Assembly (NCBI GenBank): GCA_932294295.1
Contig: OW028576.1
Location: 45,724,128-45,788,127 of the forward strand
Source: Alitta virens
Taxonomy: Eukaryota; Annelida; Polychaeta; Phyllodocida; Nereididae
Direction: 5' to 3'
DNA length: 64,000 nucleotides
Shown here one piece after another: positions 55,501 through 58,550 of this stretch (position 1 is the first letter of the stretch; every line of letters begins with the position of its first letter). The translations under genes were made by a program, and so were the position numbers. The notes under the pieces were generated by a model that had not been told where the DNA came from, made no database searches, and saw only the letters and a list, made by a program, of their open reading frames with translations.

Positions 55501-58380
55501 GAATCATACATTAATTGCCCTAAATCTATGATAAAGGTAAAACAGAGATGTGTCTAAAGGGAAACCCTGCACTTAAGCTTTTTTCGCACCTAGCGGTTAC
55601 GCGGAACAATTACCCATGACGTCACAATTGATGTTTATTTTTTATGGGTGATTGTGGCCTATTGTATGACGTCATCTACTTTAAATATTGCTAAAATATG
55701 AAATATTGAGGATAAAAGAATGACTTACAATAGTATCACTCCCCGCCTGTGTGAGGACTGCGGTTATCCGAGGCGGTAGACTTCCTGCCTGAGCCCTGTC
55801 GAATTTCACTTGGTAGTTTGTCTGTAAACACAAATACAAAAAACATCGTTAGAAATATTATTGACTTGTTACTAAGAGACATAGAATCGCCTGCTCCTCT
55901 GAAGGACAGGGGTTCAATGCCGGGCCCGGGGACGCTTCAGGAGCAACATCGCAGCTGGATGTCGTTCGGATGAGACGTTAAATTGGCGGTCCCTTGTACT
56001 CTGTGTCTATGCTGAGGCAAGTAAAAGATCCCACTCATGGGGTAATAGTGTAACATGGGTGGATTCTTCCTTCTTCTCACCTCATCAATCAACCATCGAT
56101 AGCGGCAACAACTTGCCTTAGAAGGCAGCATTTTCCACATCTATTTAATATCTATATATCTATCTATGTTAAAATATCAAAATATTCTTAGATTGATATT
56201 TTTATGAACTGGAAACAAGTTTATTTAAACATAAAAAACATTTTGGAAGGCAACTGGGAATTGTTTTCGATTTAAGTAACATTGCACATTTTAATTATTC
56301 CTTTTACCACAAGAAACCACTAGTCCACTATGGTTACACTATATTGGTTTACATAATGTTATGAGGTGACGTTGTTTACGAAACAAAAGATCAAAGTCTA
56401 CCATACTTTTACAGAAAATAAAAAGTTTCATCAACAAAGTACCACTACCGGTTTCACGAACCGCACTCAGTGTCAGAACTTTCGTACACAAACATGCAAC
56501 GTTCAACTTGTGAAGTTTCAGAAGTAGTTGTATAGGAAATTACACCACATTTTTTTTCCCCACATGTTATTTGCTAAAATACTGACCCAGGGGATCCATC
56601 CACTTAATAACATTACCATGACATTTTGTTGTACAAATTATTACTTTGATTAACTGGGACCAGAAACTATTACTTAATCACATAGTTACTTATTCAATTA
56701 ATGTATATATATTAGCTTTATCTTAACCATTCATCAATTTTCTGATCATTTATATATAGTTTATGTTATGCTTTTATTTCACAACCATTATTGTTCTAAT
56801 ACTTGAAATTACATGTATAGTTAAAATTGTAGTTGTTAAATTTGTAGTATTTGTTTATTGTGTATGACGAATGTATCTAACCATGATTCCAAAACGTCAA
56901 TAAAACATTTTATAATTATATATAATAATCAGGCAATAAACAAAGCACTTGAATCAACTCAAGAATTGCTCAAAGACACACATTTCGCATGTTGAGTCAT
57001 TATTGACTGAGCTTAACTCTACTTACATAAGGAAATACCTCCAGTCATCATTCATTTTACACACCTGAAAGTAATTATTATCGCCTGGGGCCAAAATACC
57101 TTCCTTCTTGCTTTTATACATTTAGAACTAATCTTAGTTGCACAGCCAAAAACATTATAGGTAGGGCAGGTGCTTTTGACTGACTAACTGACTGACTGGC
57201 TGACTGACTGACTAACTGACTGGCTGACTGGCTGGCTGACTAACTGACTGGCTGACTGACTGACTGGCTGGCTGACTGACTGACTGGCTGACTAACTGAC
57301 TGACTAACTGGCTGACTAACTGACTGACTGGCTGACTGACTGACTGACTGACTGACTGGCTGGCTGGCTGACTGGCTGACTGACTGACTGGCTGGCTGGC
57401 TGACTGACTGACTGACAAAGTAACACTGAATGATAGATAGATAGATAGATAGACAGATAGACAGATAGACAGATAGACAGATGGATAGATAGATAGATAG
57501 ATAGTTGCTTCCATTTTAACCCATTACAAAACATGACAGGCATCAGACACCCCTCCTCCTGCCATGGAAACAAAGAACACCTTGGCAGGCAGATCTGTTA
57601 CCATGGCAACCTGTCTTCATCAACATTCTCCGGGTGCTAGCAACACAAGCAGGTAGCCCATCCCAAGGTGTATCTCAAGGAGCGGTGATAAGTCAAACAC
57701 TATGCTAATCATACAACTGCAGGTATATCACATGGCATACATACAGTCTACCCCCACTGATACGGCAATCTGTGCAAATCTGAATAATACCAAAAATGTT
57801 TTCCTTTGACATTGTTTACCTTAGAATAAAATAAATACCTATAATTTCTAGAAATTTTGGAAATTTTTTTGTTTTAAAAGCAAAATTTATTTTCTCAAGA
57901 CTTAGTGCTGCAATATTTTCTACTGATTGAACAGAATATTTCTTATTTCCAAATACGATTTCTGTCGTCCTCTCTGGAACCATAGCCGGACAAAAAAAGT
58001 AATACATTTGAAATGATTATTTCTTTTTCAATAACACTGAGAAAATATTATATTTTACCTAACTATGAAATTATTTCTTGGAATGAAGCGGTCTTAATAT
58101 ATCGAGGTGGTCTTAACTTATTCCGAAACTTATTTCACGTTGCAACAATCGTTCGTAGTACTCGACGAAGCGTTCTTACAATCGAGGTTATTTTATACGG
58201 ATTGGTCTCCATTGTGAGGTTGCTCTATATATATATCACATACACACAATATTATTATATACATAAGTAACATAACCCACCTGTGAGATTGGAAGGTCTG
58301 CACGGCAATAAATAGATAGATCTAGTATAACATTATCTCGAGCGACAGAGTTGAACTCCACGTGGCATTCGAGAGTGTCT
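1989..58380 (-). CDS. C2CD2L: C2CD2/TMEM24-like lipid-transfer protein gene, 22 exons, both ends missing
   Basis: I joined this gene by hand from exons listed separately below; every junction has a GT donor and AG acceptor and keeps reading phase. The visible coding part is about 3.17 kb (about 1,058 codons). Parts in order: SMP-like beta-rich region (exons 1-5), Ser/Thr/Pro linker (6-7), C2 domain (8-11), and a long low-complexity, Ser-rich and basic C-terminal region (12-22). Vertebrate members of this family anchor in the ER by an N-terminal membrane segment, carry phosphatidylinositol in the SMP domain, and hold the plasma membrane with a basic C-terminal tail released by PKC phosphorylation. 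The basic tail is visible here; the anchor is not in the window. Family assignment is from recognition of the C2 block plus domain order, not from a search. An alternative is another SMP-C2 protein, but the linker and TVEFLFME ending favour C2CD2. The single gene may be ancestral to vertebrate C2CD2 and C2CD2L. Confidence 0.72.
2622..2775 (+). mobile_element. tRNA-like SINE
   Basis: TGGTCTAGTGGACGAGC (A box) and GGTTTGAAACCCC (B box), then CACCTAGGTGCAATGGGTAC. Lies in the intron between exons 21 and 22. Confidence 0.65.
2910..2961 (-). CDS. C2CD2L: Exon 21: short exon before the basic tail
   Basis: 17 codons plus one base, phase 0 in, 1 out: ASEYSGYDQTSSLVDPR. Acceptor CTATTACAG, donor G|GTAAGA, both good. 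The spare G plus AG of the next exon gives Glu. Confidence 0.6.
2962..4362. other. Intron between exons 20 and 21
   Basis: Only the AGGTCA cluster stands out; the rest is AT-rich without a gene. Confidence 0.6.
4101..4305. promoter_or_regulatory. Cluster of AGGTCA half-sites with two perfect direct repeats
   Basis: More than ten GGTCA-type half-sites in about 200 bp. Two are perfect DR1 arrangements AGGTCA-A-AGGTCA (4125-4137 and 4262-4274), the known spacing for RXR/HNF4/COUP-type nuclear receptors. A third perfect DR1 lies at 8042-8054. Function is inference; a degenerate simple repeat is the alternative. Confidence 0.45.
4363..4599 (-). CDS. C2CD2L: Exon 20: polyglutamine exon
   Basis: 79 codons, phase 0-0. 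Starts TSYMQQQQPTTTQSL, then 14 Gln coded by mixed CAA/CAG, two shorter Gln runs, SRPFVSRFRKPPLGEP, and ALEDPEYEQSI. Acceptor TTTTTTTCAAG, donor ATA|GTGAGT. Without splicing the frame would go on to a TGA at 4276-4278 (a possible alternative end ...NLDLIDI); phase agreement with exons 21 and 22 favours splicing. Confidence 0.66.
5773..5871 (-). CDS. C2CD2L: Exon 19: second copy of the duplicated 33-codon exon
   Basis: 33 codons, phase 0-0: DSEPIQGAMSYP then LKKSPVQGRFRKASPLR, ending TAEN. Acceptor GTTTGTAG, donor AAT|GTAGGT. Shares [SD]SEP at the start and KKSPVxGRFRKAxP with exon 18. Confidence 0.66.
6708..6806 (-). CDS. C2CD2L: Exon 18: first copy of a duplicated 33-codon exon
   Basis: 33 codons, phase 0-0: SSEPEMDTLESFKLKP then KKSPVFGRFRKAKPIKK. 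Acceptor TTTCCCTAG; the donor AAG|GTTACT is weak, and a second in-frame donor (CCG|GTATTT) lies inside. Same length, phase and motif order as the next exon. Confidence 0.62.
8042..8054. promoter_or_regulatory. Perfect DR1 nuclear-receptor-type site
   Basis: AGGTCAAAGGTCA, 25 bp beyond the donor side of exon 17; nearby GGTCA half-sites at 8019 and 8031. Confidence 0.4.
8080..8298 (-). CDS. C2CD2L: Exon 17: Thr/Gln-rich cassette exon with a KSP...FRK motif
   Basis: 73 codons, phase 0-0. Contains NKSPLMSLFRKSTP, a Thr-rich run (ATVTTTTQTATNVT), then PIESYIIQQPQQNAPLEGVY. Acceptor TATATTTAG, donor TAT|GTATGT. The first motif is a degenerate form of the one in the two following exons. Confidence 0.66.
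9650..9676 (-). CDS. C2CD2L: Exon 16: 27-bp microexon
   Basis: Nine codons, phase 0-0: EPVSPTPSK. Acceptor AAATTTCAG, donor AAG|GTATTT. Two Ser/Thr-Pro sites in nine residues. Supported only by splice signals and phase. Confidence 0.48.
10525..10881. mobile_element. hAT-like MITE with G/C-run interior
   Basis: 357 bp with ends CAGGGGCGTCAATT and (reverse) CAGGGGCGTCGATTC. Flanks are GAAATTGTT and GAAATGTT, a near-match. The inside has a 14-base G run and an 8-base C run. Confidence 0.75.
11849..11941 (-). CDS. C2CD2L: Exon 15: cassette exon
   Basis: 31 codons, phase 0-0: RRTSGTSTVSQYSHDGDTMS then LSPLKLRLSQE. Acceptor AAAATCAG, donor GAA|GTATGT. RRTS is a typical basophilic kinase site. Confidence 0.65.
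12258..12533. repeat. Two adjacent copies of the GAGGTCA-TGACACC element
   Basis: Unit one at about 12258-12396 and unit two at about 12410-12533, each starting AGAGGTCANTGACA and ending GCCCTCTNT, with an inner TGATGTCAT-CCATTGTTCTT. Same family as 663-797. Confidence 0.6.
12557..12791. mobile_element. Decayed copy of the AGTGCAGTATAGCGGACCC MITE
   Basis: Left end AGTGCTGTATAGCGGACCC is intact; the right end is changed (GGGTCCCCATTCTGCACT). 235 bp, longer than the copy at 37689. Confidence 0.7.
13960..14349. mobile_element. TTAA-flanked MITE, copy 1
   Basis: About 390 bp, flanked by TTAA on both sides (13956-13959 and 14350-14353). Inverted ends are GCACCGTCTGTCAAATTTGC and its complement with one or two changes. 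The TTAA target and duplication suggest piggyBac mobilisation. No transposase. Confidence 0.82.
14413..14448 (-). CDS. C2CD2L: Exon 14: 36-bp microexon
   Basis: 12 codons, phase 0-0: RNSSSYDDSPPR. Acceptor CAATTACAG, donor CGC|GTGGGT. Small size lowers certainty, but frame and borders agree with its neighbours. Confidence 0.5.
15389..15394 (-). terminator. AATAAA polyadenylation signal right after the exon 13 stop
   Basis: Lies 3 nt past the TAG. If used, it would end a short isoform without the basic tail. One hexamer in AT-rich DNA can occur by chance. Confidence 0.35.
15398..16323 (-). CDS. C2CD2L: Exon 13: large disordered exon with NPF, DPF and clathrin-box-like motifs; possible alternative last exon
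   Basis: Begins after TTCCAG in phase 1 and stays open for 307 codons to a TAG. Counting its residues from 1: NNPFGDF near 124-130, DPFTNPF at 150-156, and NLLDLEFD at 181-188, which fits the LxxL[DE]-type clathrin box. Such motifs bind EH-domain, AP-2 or clathrin partners in endocytic adaptors (family knowledge); a role here is inference. The rest is Ser/Thr/Asn-rich with Ser-Pro sites (RPPLSPVR, LGSPGRS). An AATAAA starts 3 nt after the stop, so a very short 3' UTR is possible. In-frame phase 0 donors that would splice onward are GTGAGT (exon then ends at 15857) and GTATTT (exon then ends at 15599). Confidence 0.75.
16871..16998 (+). mobile_element. SINE family B, 3' fragment
   Basis: ACCCCACCCATGGGGTTAAA, GTGTAACATGGGTGGATTCA and CTTAGAGGACTGCACTTTCC match the tail of the 55.9-kb copy. 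Lies in the intron between exons 12 and 13. Confidence 0.68.
17752..17865 (-). CDS. C2CD2L: Exon 12: Ser/Tyr-rich C-terminal region
   Basis: 114 bp, phase 1 in and out: (D)EPQRIQKTEYATDYSPYS, QRSPNFLAAHES, ASNASSQ. Acceptor TTGTCGCAG, donor G|GTAAGG. No known domain; two Ser-Pro sites. Confidence 0.72.
18022..18211 (-). CDS. C2CD2L: Exon 11: end of C2 and start of the C-terminal region
   Basis: 190 bp, phase 0 in, 1 out. Opens with FLFMEPGEAQNL, completing the TVE-FLFME last C2 strand, then a Ser/Arg segment (MSPRRQVETSRRVM) with possible basophilic kinase sites, a run of seven Thr residues (TIVTTTTTTTEKP) and DIRLDSSFH. Acceptor TTTCCAG, donor G|GTAAGA. Confidence 0.8.
19308..19488 (-). CDS. 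C2CD2L: Exon 10: C2 domain, second half
   Basis: 181 bp, phase 2 in, 0 out. Encodes ELDDNSRQLRFEVYDRVKAA, GEDFLGRALVSIADL, RQIIPLTGKPGSQ and GTITVE. FEVYD and EDFLGRA form calcium-loop 3; only part of the usual aspartate set is kept. Acceptor CTTCCAG, donor GAG|GTATGA. Confidence 0.86.
20257..20365 (-). CDS. C2CD2L: Exon 9: C2 domain core
   Basis: 109 bp (phase 1 in, 2 out): DVGEPYCLMLLDQPQQRHTT, then SVVKNSSNPFWNEHYV. GEPYC and NPFWNEH are the usual C2 'DPYV' and 'NPxWNE' blocks. The 'DPY' aspartate is replaced by Glu, so calcium binding may be weak or absent (inference). The LLDQPQQRHTTSVVKN wording is the strongest single match to C2CD2-type C2 domains. Confidence 0.85.
20703..21082. mobile_element. 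hAT-like MITE with near-perfect 8-bp target duplication
   Basis: 380 bp with 14-bp exact inverted ends TAGGGCTGTACACC. Flanks CATATCAG and AATATCAG agree at 7 of 8 bases. The inside is rich in GATACGTATC palindromes. Located in the intron between exons 8 and 9. Confidence 0.85.
21239..21332 (-). CDS. C2CD2L: Exon 8: first strands of the C2 domain
   Basis: 31 codons plus one base (phase 0 in, 1 out): ISVGGSKPFSLRDRRLLVKV then MKANSLGQRDF. RRLLVKVMKANSL is the typical first strand and loop of a C2 domain. The acceptor TTGTAG at 21333-21334 was chosen over an AG eight bases further in, which would put a stop in frame. Confidence 0.8.
22332..22478 (-). CDS. C2CD2L: Exon 7: linker before the C2 domain
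   Basis: 49 codons, phase 0-0. Starts FAPAPFANGRPVSANGGSSY and ends TRRVTNSLE. A long pyrimidine tract precedes the acceptor TCCTAAG; donor GAG|GTGAGA. The open frame runs a little past both borders, but phase and splice signals fix this extent. Confidence 0.68.
22805..22902. repeat. 16-bp tandem repeat, about five copies
   Basis: Units of the type AATTGATATATTCATA. Confidence 0.85.
23177..23504. mobile_element. hAT-like MITE
   Basis: 328 bp with inverted ends CAGGGATGTGATT. Both flanks contain AATTAT, but not in exact register for an 8-bp duplication. Contains a C-run/A-run tract at about 23377-23402. Confidence 0.68.
25588..25650 (-). CDS. C2CD2L: Exon 6: Ser/Thr/Pro-rich linker
   Basis: 21 codons, phase 0-0: LHAEKSSTETLSSAPPKVPT then Q. 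Acceptor CCACTTAG, donor CAG|GTAACA. No fold is expected; being symmetric it could be skipped without a frameshift. Confidence 0.62.
26083..26267. repeat. Perfect 88-bp inverted repeat with 9-nt loop
   Basis: The arms 26083-26170 and 26180-26267 are exact reverse complements as read, with loop TGTCATGTG. Ends are GTAACGATCAG...CTGATCGTTAC. No clear target duplication. It would form a long hairpin in RNA from either strand. It may be a recent foldback element. Confidence 0.95.
26489..26576 (-). mobile_element. tRNA-like sequence behind the BEL/Pao fragment
   Basis: Minus strand TGGCCAAGTTGGTATGTCA and GGTTCAAGTCCCACTGGAG fit A and B boxes, but the 5' and 3' ends do not pair. Followed by two copies of ACTATAAATAGCAA. 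Confidence 0.6.
26741..30076 (-). CDS. pol: BEL/Pao retrotransposon polyprotein: RT, RNase H, integrase
   Basis: Uninterrupted frame of 1,111 codons (open from 30127; 30076 is GTG, first ATG at 30055). Residues about 1-120 are the region before RT typical of Pao elements. RT: IADIE at 176-180 and YVDD at 254-257. RNase H: YSDAS at 435-439, RLELTA at 479-484, HTDS at 509-512. Integrase: zinc-binding His748/750/755 and Cys785/788, then Asp821 (GVDYFGP), Asp883 (HSDNGTNF) and Glu933 (GGSWERL). A DUF5641-like end is at about 1012-1105. All these catalytic residues are present. Gag, nucleocapsid and protease are missing, so the copy is 5'-truncated. It lies in the intron between exons 5 and 6, in the same direction as the host gene. 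Confidence 0.95.
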   Translation of the reverse strand: MILQILEMDFNDHMKERYPGELGMSQEDLLFMKIANEGISQRKGHYELPLPFRDADIQMPDNRQFAMRRALYQKKKMLKNEQYFKDYKTFMDQILERGYAERVTNGMPIPGIGKTWYLPHHGVYNVNKPGKIRVVFDCSASYLGKSLNDCLLQGPDLTNNLIGVLTRFRLESVAFIADIESMFYQVHVPAHQRSFLRFFWWPDGDLDKDIQEYQMTVHLFGASSSPSISNFALRRASLEYGKDPVIATIHDNFYVDDCLKSVNSVAECNDLIDDLRQTCKSGGFNLTKFTSNRSEILSSLSPEDHSKAVQKFELGDQDRLFERALGILWDVTTDNFGFSVKMKQRPTTRRSILSTVSALYDPLGFVAPVTMVGKKILQDLCREGDVGWDDCVSAEYESRWQSWIRDMSHLSDFAIPRMLSLHGMEQSVMKEIHVYSDASSYGYGAVAYLRTLDIQDQYHNAFLIGKARVAPLKATTIPRLELTAAVTAVRLGQMMKFELKEDIGITYHTDSTTVLNYINNAKQRWPIYVANRVQIIRNFSNPSQWKYVSSDCNPADKASRGVKATGLLGDSLWLKGPGSLWTADLDDIENKPETSEYLPVHLAQSSLVDPVDPCTYLMNYFSDWRRLKTSVAVYLKVMKILKDRCTAVPSTSYRLSASDMENAESKIVCWLQKKTFPSEMNQLSENQDPKNFVSSVAKSSPLSALDPFLDQGILRVGGRLRRANIPESVRYPIIIPRKGHITDLIIQHEHKQLGHVGTNHVLASLRQRYWIIGGMTNVRNVIHRCVTCRRYQGPLQQQKMADLPGCRVDDTLPPFSYTGVDYFGPFVIRDGRKYPKFYGVLFTCMVSRCVHLEIASSLDADSFLHALRRFVARRGKPKELHSDNGTNFVGSDRELKEAIKEMDHDKLQAKLSHLYIEWCFNPPTASHMGGSWERLIRSVRKILNGLISEHGSRLDIESFHTLLCEVEAIMNSRPLTCINDELEPLAPSNILTGRTKVAVPPPGNFVKDDLYLKRRWRRVQYLTNVFWSRWRNEYLLLQQKRQKWTMPSRNLQINDIVLLKDESMERNHWPLGRVIELEKDSQEFVRAVKVKTQQSVLRRPVSKLVLLLAND
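26741..30127 (-). mobile_element. 5'-truncated BEL/Pao LTR retrotransposon insertion
   Basis: The coding homology stops at about 30127, where an in-frame TGA begins. I found no repeated LTR-like sequence between 26.28-26.74 kb and 30.13-30.6 kb by eye. The insert has the same strand as the host gene. Confidence 0.85.
30486..30690. mobile_element. Family 'CACACAGCAGCCATG', copy 3, left end decayed
   Basis: Right end GCAAAAATGCCAACATGGCT is well kept; the left end is CCCTTGTTACATAACAGCCA. Lies just beyond the BEL/Pao fragment, 164 bp from exon 5. Confidence 0.68.
30854..30982 (-). CDS. C2CD2L: Exon 5: end of the SMP-like region
   Basis: 43 codons, phase 0 at both ends: AHVSPQQIEQAVRKAINEAR followed by a Gly/Pro-rich tail ending GDNQ. 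Acceptor ATTTCAG, donor CAG|GTATGC. The amphipathic helix QQIEQAVRKAI matches the place of the terminal helix of the SMP domain; the Gly/Pro tail starts the linker to C2. Confidence 0.74.
31370..31682 (+). mobile_element. SINE family B tail followed by a (TATC)n array
   Basis: GGCAGTTCCTTGTACTTGGT and CTGAGGCAAGTAAAAGACTC, then about 160 bp of TATC repeats from about 31520. The array sits at the SINE 3' end, suggesting it grew from the tail. Confidence 0.72.
32425..32555 (-). mobile_element. tRNA-like SINE head, minus strand
   Basis: ATGTCTCAACCATTAGGCCA and CTGGGACCAAACCC are the reversed A and B boxes. Confidence 0.58.
32765..32855. mobile_element. Family 'CACACAGCAGCCATG', copy 4, fragment
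   Basis: Only one end and adjoining sequence: GCAAAAATGCCAACATGGCT then GCTGTGTGAAAAGGG. Confidence 0.65.
34449..34796. mobile_element. hAT-like MITE with 8-bp target duplication
   Basis: 348 bp; ends TAGGGCTCGGCGAAT and (reverse) TAGAGCTAGGAATCGG. Flanks GTATATAC and GTATATAT match at 7 of 8. The inside is rich in ATCGATTAATCG-type sequence, common in hAT elements. Confidence 0.78.
36365..36542 (-). mobile_element. tRNA-derived SINE, family A, copy 1
   Basis: Contains GCTTTACGTCCTGTATTTCT and, on the minus strand, a B-box-like GGTTCAATTCC preceded by TAGCTCAGTAG. Three further copies occur. Confidence 0.72.
36756..36898. mobile_element. TA-flanked foldback MITE, copy 1
   Basis: Ends TACATGGC and GCCATGTA, and nearly the whole element folds back (GTGCGTTTTCCATG against CATGGAAAACGCAC). 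Same family as 54089-54242 and 61025-61182. This copy has lost bases in the left arm. TA at both ends suggests a Tc1/mariner-type target. Confidence 0.85.
37689..37858. mobile_element. Short MITE with 19-bp inverted ends
   Basis: 170 bp, ends AGTGCAGTATAGCGGACCC and its exact complement; inner arms also pair (ATATTT...AAATAT). Related to 12557-12791. Confidence 0.82.
38976..39060 (-). mobile_element. SINE family A, copy 2, internally deleted
   Basis: Has the GCTTTACGTCCTGTATTTCT block joined directly to CAGCCATCCAACTTAGGCTC; the middle and most of the tRNA-like head are missing. Confidence 0.65.
40210..40545. repeat. Tandem array of 17-18 bp 'TTAAGACCACCT' units
   Basis: About 18 diverged units of the type ACTATTAAGACCACCTTAC. 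Weaker copies of the phrase occur at 7800-7862, 58085-58120 and 59268-59310. Confidence 0.85.
40566..40682 (+). mobile_element. SINE family B, 3' fragment
   Basis: CTGAGGCAAGAAAAGACCCC, TGTGTAACATGGTGCGGACT and TCATCTCATCATTACGTCTA. Confidence 0.65.
42035..42125 (-). mobile_element. tRNA-like SINE head, minus strand
   Basis: GGATTTGAACCTGGGTCCTT and TACAATTAGACCACTCGACT are the reversed B and A boxes. Confidence 0.6.
43028..43176. repeat. Tandem duplication, 73-bp offset
   Basis: Two copies of AGAGGTCAGCGCAATGTTGC through TGGACACCC; they differ at a handful of sites. Confidence 0.9.
43501..43599 (-). CDS. C2CD2L: Exon 4: SMP-like region
   Basis: 33 codons, phase 0 at both ends: LKVFANYRGDQIDVQAQFNT then PPELRLRVTPRNE. 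Acceptor ATTTCAG, donor GAA|GTAAGA. The order 'strand, hydrophilic turn, strand, PxLxLxVxP' is like the C2CD2 SMP segment that ends in a proline-flanked strand. Confidence 0.76.
44452..44736. repeat. Tandem duplication, about 151-bp offset
   Basis: 44452-44590 and 44603-44736 share TGATTTAAACCTGTAAACTA through CGCTAACCGGTCGAAA with few changes; an A run separates them. Confidence 0.92.
44894..45292. mobile_element. TTAA-flanked MITE, copy 2 (opposite orientation)
   Basis: About 399 bp between TTAA at 44890-44893 and 45293-45296. The inside matches copy 1 read in reverse (AAGTAATGATATAAATCAAT and CCAATGTTTTGGTCTGGATT). Confidence 0.84.
46424..46507. repeat. (AT)n followed by (GA)n microsatellite
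   Basis: About 60 bp of AT repeats interrupted by AATAT, then about 10 GA units. Confidence 0.95.
46741..46890 (+). mobile_element. tRNA-like SINE head
   Basis: A-box-like TGGTTAAGGTGG and B-box GGTTCGAGTCC spaced as in a tRNA, with TTCCAA in the loop, then GTGTGAATGGGATCTTAAAG. Stem ends do not pair well, so not a working tRNA. Confidence 0.68.
47338..47610 (+). mobile_element. SINE family B, long copy
   Basis: Head with GGGTTCGATCCCCC, body GAGACGTTATATCGGAGATG and GACCCCACCCATGAGGTCAA, tail TAACATGGCATCTTATCATC. Confidence 0.7.
48091..48246 (-). mobile_element. SINE family A, copy 3
   Basis: GTGTGTGTG stretch, then GCTTTATGTCCTGTATTTCT, the GGACAGGCAGGAACCATGG block, and minus-strand box GGGTTCAATTCC. 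Confidence 0.72.
48807..48926 (-). CDS. C2CD2L: Exon 3: SMP-like region
   Basis: 40 codons, phase 0 at both ends. Includes TICAHLETSDVTLLVSALQQ and TNYDVHLQHLRGE. Acceptor TTTTTCAG and donor GAG|GTAAGC. The YDVHLQHLRGELKV run over the next junction resembles the stretch before the last SMP strands in C2CD2 proteins. Confidence 0.75.
49189..49396. mobile_element. About 205-bp MITE, family 'CACACAGCAGCCATG', copy 1
   Basis: Ends TTTTTCACACAGCAGCCATG and a decayed complement (CCAACATAACTACTCCATGA). Shares CACCATGGCCATTGTCTACT with the copy at 30486 and its complement with that at 54810. Confidence 0.75.
50770..51231 (+). other. Unexplained open region, both strands
   Basis: Open for 153 codons on plus and 125 on minus in an intron otherwise full of stops. 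The plus product is very basic with repeated KRPL/RSKRPLEYR-like phrases, and less AT-rich than its surroundings. I recognise no domain. May be part of a repeat family, a lone exon, or chance. Confidence 0.25.
52190..52425 (-). mobile_element. SINE family B, minus strand
   Basis: Reverse of the 55.9-kb copy: CAATTTAACCTCTCATCCGA, then the box GGGATTGAACC (minus GGTTCAATCCC) and TCTTTCCACTAGACTACCCA as the A-box side. Confidence 0.75.
54089..54242. mobile_element. TA-flanked foldback MITE, copy 2
   Basis: Ends TACATGGCC and GGCCATGCA; arms share GAAGGATAAACGCATGGAAA and its complement. Inserted in a row of AATAC repeats. The right flank is CA rather than TA. Confidence 0.85.
54810..55016. mobile_element. 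Family 'CACACAGCAGCCATG', copy 2 (inverted)
   Basis: Starts CCCTTTTCACACAGCAGCCA and ends GCCAGCATGGCGGCCGTGCA; the middle is the reverse of copy 1. Confidence 0.75.
55234..55351. repeat. Inverted repeat carrying paired TGACGTCA and CCAAT sequences
   Basis: Arms of about 50 bp around a centre near 55296. Each arm has ATGACGTCATGT, GGACTC and ATTGGCTG in the same order; arms differ at a few bases. Confidence 0.75.
55729..55821 (-). CDS. C2CD2L: Exon 2: SMP-like region
   Basis: Exactly 31 codons, phase 0 at both ends, encoding TNYQVKFDRAQAGSLPPRIT and then AVLTQAGSDTI. Acceptor TTTACAG and donor ATT|GTAAGT are both close to consensus. The beta-strand-like alternation fits the TULIP fold of an SMP domain. 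Confidence 0.72.
55886..56165 (+). mobile_element. tRNA-derived SINE, family B, with ATCT-like tail
   Basis: GGGTTCAATGCC box, then GCAGCTGGATGTCGTTCGGA, TGAGACGTTAAATTGGCGGT, TGAGGCAAGTAAAAGATCCC, ending in TATCTATATATCTATC. The middle resembles conserved 3' domains seen in many marine invertebrate SINEs. Confidence 0.75.
57175..57510. repeat. Compound tetranucleotide array
   Basis: Mixed GACT/GGCT repeats to about 57417, then GATA/GACA repeats to about 57506. The long minus-strand Ser/Gln/Pro frame here is only a product of the repeat. Confidence 0.95.
58281..58380 (-). CDS. C2CD2L: Exon 1 of those visible: SMP-like region, start of the visible protein
   Basis: Encodes 33 residues including LECHVEFNSVARDNV and IYCRADLPISQ. 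The donor is clear (CAG|GTGGGT) and leaves phase 0, matching the next exon. The 5' edge is uncertain: an in-frame TGA sits at 58389-58391, so the exon must start at one of three AGs (58384, 58380 or 58378), and no pyrimidine tract precedes them. It is not an initiating exon because no ATG follows the stop in frame; earlier exons must exist. Confidence 0.6.
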
Positions 58381-58550
58381 CTTTCTTTTCATTATATCAC
58401 TGGATCCTAACAACCTTGACATTTTGGTTACCTGTAACCTCTCTTTATATAGTTTATACGTTTGTTTATCCGTAAAATCTTAACACGTTTTTTCTCCACT
58501 GAGATATTTTTGTTTATCCACATAACGCGGTATTTTCTCCACCTCGAGTA

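Larger units (their letters stand above)
43600..55728. other. Introns around exon 3
   Basis: Filled by the tandem duplication at 44.5 kb, TTAA MITE, SINEs at 46.7, 47.3, 48.1 and 52.2 kb, MITEs at 49.2, 54.1 and 54.8 kb, and the inverted repeat at 55.2 kb. Confidence 0.55.

Noticed and set aside
57212..57573. Minus-strand frames rich in Ser-Gln-Pro (100 and 85 aa)
   Set aside because: They are translations of GACT/GGCT and GATA microsatellites.
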